Shown here one piece after another: positions 58,700 through 64,000 of a stretch of 64,000 nt of DNA. A model generated the notes under the pieces. That model was not told where the DNA came from and ran no database searches. It worked only from the letters and a program-made list of their open reading frames with translations. The position numbers and the translations under genes were made by a program. Numbering within the stretch: the stretch's first letter is position 1; every line of letters starts with the position of its first letter. The stretch covers positions 8,277 to 72,276 of the forward strand of contig CH002005.1 of NCBI GenBank assembly GCA_000149265.1, written 5' to 3'. This DNA is from Ciona savignyi. Lineage: Eukaryota; Chordata; Ascidiacea; Phlebobranchia; Cionidae.

Positions 58700-59290
58700 T
58701 AATGACGCAACCGGAGAAGATAAACTTGAAAATTATTTCAAATTAGTCGGCGACGAACCATCCGATACCATCTTGTTGGATGACCTCCTTTCTATGAGTC
58801 TCGATAGGATATGACGTTTGCATATTTTTATAATTGTTAAATAATATGATAATAGTCCTACACTGTAAGGCCAAATATCGGGGTTAAACCTCTTCACACT
58901 TTGATTAAGCTACCAAGGCTCAGGTCGAACGCTGTGAGACGATCCACCAATGTTGGACGAATGTCGGTTGATGCATCATCGTCCACAGAAATCAACAGCG
59001 AATCATGAACATCTTTGAAGAAATTGTGGATGAATGGTTAACACCACCGAATCATGTACAAACAAACATAGCAGTAACACCCAATGGTCATAGGATCGAA
59101 GCTAGGCTCAGTTAAAAAACGTCCCAATATGAAGAGATGCACTCGACAATTGAACCCTACGCGTCAGGTTCGTTCCACTTCCCGAGTTGATTTATTTGCG
59201 CCAGGTGCACAAGCTATAAACCTTGCTACGACAGCTGTTAAAAATAATGGATTCGAAATTTGTTTAAAGGTAAAGCGAAGGGAATAAAAC
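58700..59290 (+). other. coding-like segments in alternating frames, unrecognised
   Basis: Plus-strand segments read like protein but change frame: 58,705-58,815 (E-D-K-L-E-N-Y-F-K-L-V-G-D-E), 58,910-59,005 (R-R-S-T-N-V-G-R-M-S-V-D), 59,005-59,114 (ATG; M-N-I-F-E-E-I-V-D-E-W-L) and 59,108-59,287 (R-V-D-L-F-A-P-G-A-Q-A-I-N-L). No splice sites reconcile them convincingly. It could be an eroded gene. Confidence 0.25.
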
Positions 59291-59703
59291 ATAATTTATT
59301 TAAGAGTGTTTGTGTATGTTCTGCTTTTATGATAAGCAAACGATTTCGAATTTCGGTTTATTAAAAACAGAATATAATGATACAAATTACAATTTTATTA
59401 ATATATATATTTATTCAGAATCGTATACAACAGGAACAAAACAACTAGTGATCCTTTGTTCATATTTTTCTATTATGATTTAAAATATTAGGGCAATGTA
59501 GAAGGGTGTATGTTTTAAAATTTCTATTTTATAATTTGGTGGAATTTCGTCAGCTCAAAAACCACTAATAATATGACTATATAAATAACTTGGTTGGTAC
59601 GGGTGGGCAGAGTATACATGTTAAAATTGAATTGTGTATAAATTATATATAAGATTTTAATGCATCTTAAATGGAAGGGGGAATGTTTCCAACTAGTATT
59701 ATA

Positions 59704-59932
59704 CAGGGAGTCCCCAAAAACATAACACCATTTTAAAATCACACATTGAAAACCTGTGAATTCCAGAAACTCAATAAAAGCACGTGTGTTGTACTGTTGA
59801 CAACGCGTAAATGACAATATTTTTTAAAATAAATTATGTCAACTCATATGCCTGTTAAATTTCATTGATTTCGAGTTCATACTTTTTGTGATATTTGCAT
59901 CTTAATTGGTGTCATTTTTTTGGGACACTCTG
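59704..59932. mobile_element. Tc1/mariner-type MITE, 229 bp, TA TSD
   Basis: It begins CAGGGAGTCCCCAAAAACAT and ends ATTTTTTTGGGACACTCTG, imperfect inverse repeats. It is flanked by TA at 59,702-59,703 and 59,933-59,934. No coding capacity. Confidence 0.75.
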
Positions 59933-60612
59933 TATAACTAGCCATCGCAAAACGTTTTGAAATTAGAGATTTGGAAACGTTAAACATGAAACAGCTGAAA
60001 CCGGGTTGTTTTTCACCATCGCTTTGATATTGGGAGACTACTTCCTTTTTAAATGGAGCGAATAAATGTTACGACATAACATTAAATCTCAATGCGTTTT
60101 GGGTCGTTTGGAATTAAAAACATGTCATCGGCTTTGATCAGCTGCATTAGTGCTTTTGCGTCCAGATACAACAAACATGTTTTCATCTTGAACGAAAAAC
60201 GACGTCTTGTTGAATGCTTGATGTGTTGATATCATCCAACTACAGCCTTTCATGATCTAGATGGATGGATGAAGTGTCATTTGTGTCCTGCTGCGTCGAA
60301 AGTCCGTTGGAACGGTTACCCCTGGTCCTGAATGTGAGGTTTGCAGGTAAGTTTCCAGTATTACCATTCCAATCTAAGTATTGCCATCACGAAAGAAGCC
60401 TTTGCGTCAGTTTCATTTCTTGTCCCAATATCGCGCTTCAATGCTTCAATTTTCTTCCTCTTTAATTGATCCAAAAGATAGTTGACAATGATAATCCAAA
60501 GTTTATACTAAAATGACTCAAAAACTGTGACGGGTTGTGCTGATAATTTTGCTTTCTCGTGGAACACGCATCACAATTCCAAGGTAATGTTTTAGAGTGG
60601 CGCCCTTTAAAG

Positions 60613-61533
60613 TTATCAAGATAAAGTGACGTAATCAAGGCCAGAGGTCACGTTTGAACACGATTCACCGGCAGATTATGGTGGGTTAGAAGAAACACTT
60701 TATACAGCGTTGCTACTTACTGTTGCACCAATATTATATGAATAATATCGTATTGGTCTAACAGATCCAGGTTGCCTTCATCGAATTAAACGTGTATAGG
60801 CTGTACACGAAGCACTTTTAATCAAATAAATTGTATAAAATATATTTATATAACCGAAAAAGTATATTTAAGTATAACCGAAACATATCTCTGTATAAAA
60901 TGCCAGACGCACCATACCGGTATGATATACCACTGCCATCGTTTCATATATGAGGATATATCCTGTCAATCGCGCCTTGTGTATTGACAACTGCGCGATA
61001 ATATTTATATGATGACGTCATGACGTGAGTTGTTGACAGGCGAAGATAAAAGGAAGACGAATCGAAATTATCTTCCGTCTTTGATCAATCCTCACGTTGA
61101 CAGTTGACTTTGATTCCTGATTAGGGACAAGTCGACAAACTTCCAAGATTATCAAAACGCGGCCGAACAGATTTGATTACCAAGTCACGCTGATGCGAAA
61201 TGCAATCTAACTTGATGTAAACTAACCAAGATATAGGTTCACCAGCCTCTTACCACAGCATGAAGCGTTCCACTTAATATACGCGGTTATTGATGGGGCA
61301 GATTTTAAAAATCACGCTCGTCCGCAGTCTGGTTGCTTACTTGCAATTTTAACGAGATTTCCATTAAACGTTGACAAAGCATCTACAACTTTGTTGGACC
61401 AATTTATATTATATTGGTACAACAGTTAAGTAGAAACGCAGTATTAACCGACTCTTCTTACCCACCATAATCTGCCGGCGTATCGTCTTTAAACTTGACC
61501 TCTGACCCTGATTACGTCACTTCAACGTGATAA
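60613..61533. repeat. long inverted repeat, about 150-bp arms, 616-bp spacer
   Basis: Arms are 60,613-60,768 and 61,385-61,533. Shared blocks include AAGTGACGTAATCA, CCGGCAGATTATGGTGGGT and, inverted, ACCCACCATAATCTGCCGG. The spacer holds TGACGTCA at 61,013 and an A-rich stretch. No target duplication was identified at the ends. Confidence 0.65.
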
Positions 61534-61539
61534 TCGTGT

Positions 61540-63270
61540 AATATACAAATTATGAAACAATGAAATAAAGATCAATATTGTAAAGTTTAATACGAAACCG
61601 AATTGACAACGTAATACTGTATATTGTAACTGGAACTGCTCGGGGATGTGTTTACCTTTGTGTAAAAGATATTGACACTAATATGTCGAAGTTTAAAAAC
61701 ACTTGTTCCAAGTTTTACCTGTTATTGCAATTTCTTCTAGCACCAACAGGAAAACACCAAAATGGTTTTAATATAAAACTTTGGTCGTTTTAAAACTACT
61801 GAATTTATCAAAAGTTCGAATTATTATGACAACATTTTATGTACGACATCCCATTAAATGATTTGCAAGCGACTTCTACTGCTTTTGATATGTTACTAAA
61901 TAACGTTTTGTCACCGTCTGTATATTAACTTTATTGTGAGTAATCTCTCACGTGAAACCACGTGAGTGGCGCGTATACACAGGTTTTCTATTATATGTTG
62001 AAATATAATATTGTAATTATTAATTACTTTGAAACGAAGAACAAACATAATGTAAATCACACTTCTAATGGATTAGTAAATGTTATTTAACAAACAACTT
62101 GCAACCAGTGTGTTTGGTGTGTGGATTAACACCGGATTTGATTAAAGATCTGAAGTTACAAAGCTTTGATTAGCGCTTAGCTGGCCTGATGTTGGTTAGC
62201 TTATTGATAAGACGTGTGAAATATTATCGACGCCTCGAACCAATATTCGGCGGGCTTCGGGTTTGTTTGAAGTCGGCGGATCGGAGTCGCGAGTCCCGAT
62301 CTTTTGATGATTATCGCAGCGCCAGGATAAATAGAGAGCTCGGGTCACAAGAAGCATCAGTTGTGATTCTCACTCCAACAAGGAACAACCAGTTTAAACG
62401 CAGCATCGGTTTAACTTGTGAGAAGCATGTCAGATGAATATAATCAGCATTTAAGCTTAATAGGAATTATAGTGAGGTGGCCAGTATTACAACTATTACA
62501 CGTCACGGACATGACGTCATGTAGTGTTATATCGTCACGGGTTAAAATTTAGAAAACGAAGATAGAGAAACCACGCGATATAAAGGATTTAATACAAGAA
62601 CAATATAATAGGGCATTCGATGTTTGTAAATGAATCCGCACATAAACAGCAGCGAATGTTTAAAACGATAATTTAATAACCAAACATCAAGCTTGTATGT
62701 CATACATTTGTACTTAGCCTTGTGAGTCCGAGCAGTTTTTGCTAGTTCAATGACTGAAAATAAAATAAGTTAAAGTATTTTGTTTACCCACATCGTTAAA
62801 TCTAACGTTTACGACATTTTTGTCCCCTTAAGTAAGTCCCGAGCCAGGATATTTTCATATCGAGTTACAAGCCGACGATGTATACCATACATGATGTGGG
62901 AAAAGTTTTCGGAAATAGGGACATCACGCCTCACGTTATGTAGGGAAAACAAAGTTGATTTTAAGGAAATTTATTTAGTGAAATAGTTCCGGAGTTTGAA
63001 AGGTTGCGATACGGCGGTTTTATTTGCCCTGCTATATATACCTAAAACTAAGAGATATACAGTTAGAGATCTACTTTTTGTCTGTAATTATCTTAAATGC
63101 TCAAAGTAATTTATAAAGATTTCGCTTCTAATTTTGTTGGATATGTAATATACCATGTTTGTTCGCCAACGTAATAAATACTAGCGTGGTTAGCGTTGCG
63201 TTATAACCGTTGTCGGGCTAATTAAAGTATTTTCGTTGCCAGTTGATCAAAGTTTAATCATTTTTTCCAT
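61540..63270. other. presumed 5' intergenic region of the 63.4-kb gene
   Basis: A TATA-like GGATAAATAG lies at about 62,324, and TGACGTCA at 62,512. An 82-codon frame (62,189-62,437) crosses the TATA-like site and is probably chance. Confidence 0.3.
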
Positions 63271-63432
63271 GTTTAGATTGCTCAGTGATAAAGTGTGGAC
63301 GGATTTTTGCTTGTTGATATCAAACACGAGATTTCTCGGATTCGCTGAAGAAGGCGGTTGCCGGGAGAAGCAAGGAAACGAAATTGGTTATATTGACTCC
63401 TGTTACCGCCTACCTGTTCATACCGACATACG

Positions 63433-64000
63433 ATGACTGTGGACTCTTGTACAGAATATAAAACAAGCCACGTTAAACAAGCAGTGATGAGCACCCAAGC
63501 CGACGCCATTTTGTGGAAATCATCGGGACCGATTCGACACAGACAGCGGGAATCAAGGTCGCCAATCCCGGCCAAACCTTACCAACGCCCAGTGGTTAGA
63601 AACGAGATGTCGGCGATAGAATGCATGAGAAACGCAGTTGAACAAATGCACGAAAAAGTTCAAGCTTCTGCCGCTAAAGTACCAACCGCGTCAGGTAAGA
63701 ACGAATTATAATCAAATAAAGAATTCGTATTTAACTGACGTTGGAATATAAGATTAGATGACAATAATACTTTTATTTCGTCCGGTTATTTTGGTTGTTT
63801 ATTATTTATGTTAATGTCTGTTTAACTATTAACTTTGTGTTCGGAGTTCTCAAAACATCGACGAGGTAACATTGAAACGTCACAGAATTAATTTTTATTT
63901 TTTCCTTCCAGCGTCGAACGACACCTACGTAGACGTGACGTCACTTCCCTCTCCAGCCCCGTTTGTGGGGGGGTCGTTCCCACAAAGTTGGTCCCCGAAA
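63433..64000 (+). CDS. 5' end of an unrecognised gene, two exons, runs off the window
   Basis: Exon 1 coding is 63,433-63,694 and exon 2 starts at 63,912, with a consensus donor (TCAG-GTAAGA), a CCTTCCAG acceptor and matching phases. The result is 117 codons open to the window end. The start is the first ATG after an in-frame TGA at 63,394-63,396; a second ATG lies at codon 19. An upstream TTTAG acceptor at 63,275-63,276, after a pyrimidine tract, could be a 5' UTR or spliced-leader acceptor. The N-terminus is basic (R-H-R-Q-R-E-S-R-S), followed by a helical E-C-M-R-N-A-V-E-Q-M-H-E-K-V-Q stretch, then a P/S/G-rich segment (S-L-P-S-P-A-P-F-V-G-G-S-F-P). This looks like the disordered N-terminus of a nuclear regulator, but no domain is reached. 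Codon and GC content are higher than in the surroundings. Confidence 0.65.

Noticed and set aside
62189..62437. 82-codon frame as a coding exon
   Set aside because: It crosses a TATA-like element, has no domain, and no splice donor or upstream context supports translation.

Overview
The window looks like a eukaryotic invertebrate chromosome, most plausibly a tunicate such as Ciona. It is AT-rich, has short GT-AG introns and TATA/AATAAA signals, and carries a dense, mixed load of DNA transposons, a BEL retrotransposon and tRNA-like SINEs. The species assignment is inference: no single-copy gene was recognised by name. Most of the first 47 kb is mobile DNA and its wreckage. The last 17 kb is mostly unique non-coding sequence, with a small secreted-peptide gene (about 48 kb, minus strand) and the 5' end of an unrecognised gene (63.4 kb to the window end, plus strand).

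Layout. 0.5-13.1 kb: a hAT MITE with an 8-bp target duplication, decayed hAT transposases, one copy of a 335-bp-period repeat element, a piggyBac-type TTAA MITE, SINEs, and a decayed ISL2EU-type Harbinger element with a YqaJ-like nuclease facing a DDE transposase. 15.35-26.7 kb: a tandem duplication of a unit of about 1.8 kb whose two copies later took different insertions. Copy I took a 2.4-copy array of a 1.25-kb unit. Copy II took a 266-bp foldback element, a Kolobok-like TTAA element with about 580-bp terminal inverted repeats, and a hAT-related fragment. 26.74-31.53 kb: a young but internally deleted BEL/Pao LTR retrotransposon. 32.6-36.3 kb: an almost complete Harbinger element. 36.45-42.4 kb: the second copy of the 335-bp-period element, Ty3/gypsy debris, a SAM-like transposon-associated gene remnant and a pogo/Tigger MITE. 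44.4-47.1 kb: an unrecognised exon series and a second foldback copy.

Most informative loci. (1) The Kolobok-like element at 20,990-23,455 carries a THAP domain on the plus strand and, convergently, a cysteine-rich reading frame resembling the first half of the P2X7 'ballast' zinc domain. Its empty site is preserved in the neighbouring duplicate. The 100-N assembly gap inside it is probably spurious. (2) The Harbinger element at 32,596-36,285 has a three-exon transposase with one missing base and a convergent five-exon MADF-BESS gene with one nonsense codon. These are the only defects I found. (3) Two 266/267-bp foldback elements built from a 15-bp repeat have their own 8-9-bp target duplications, showing that they move.

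Limits: all family calls rest on motif reading by eye. Identities, ages and copy numbers outside the window were not computed.
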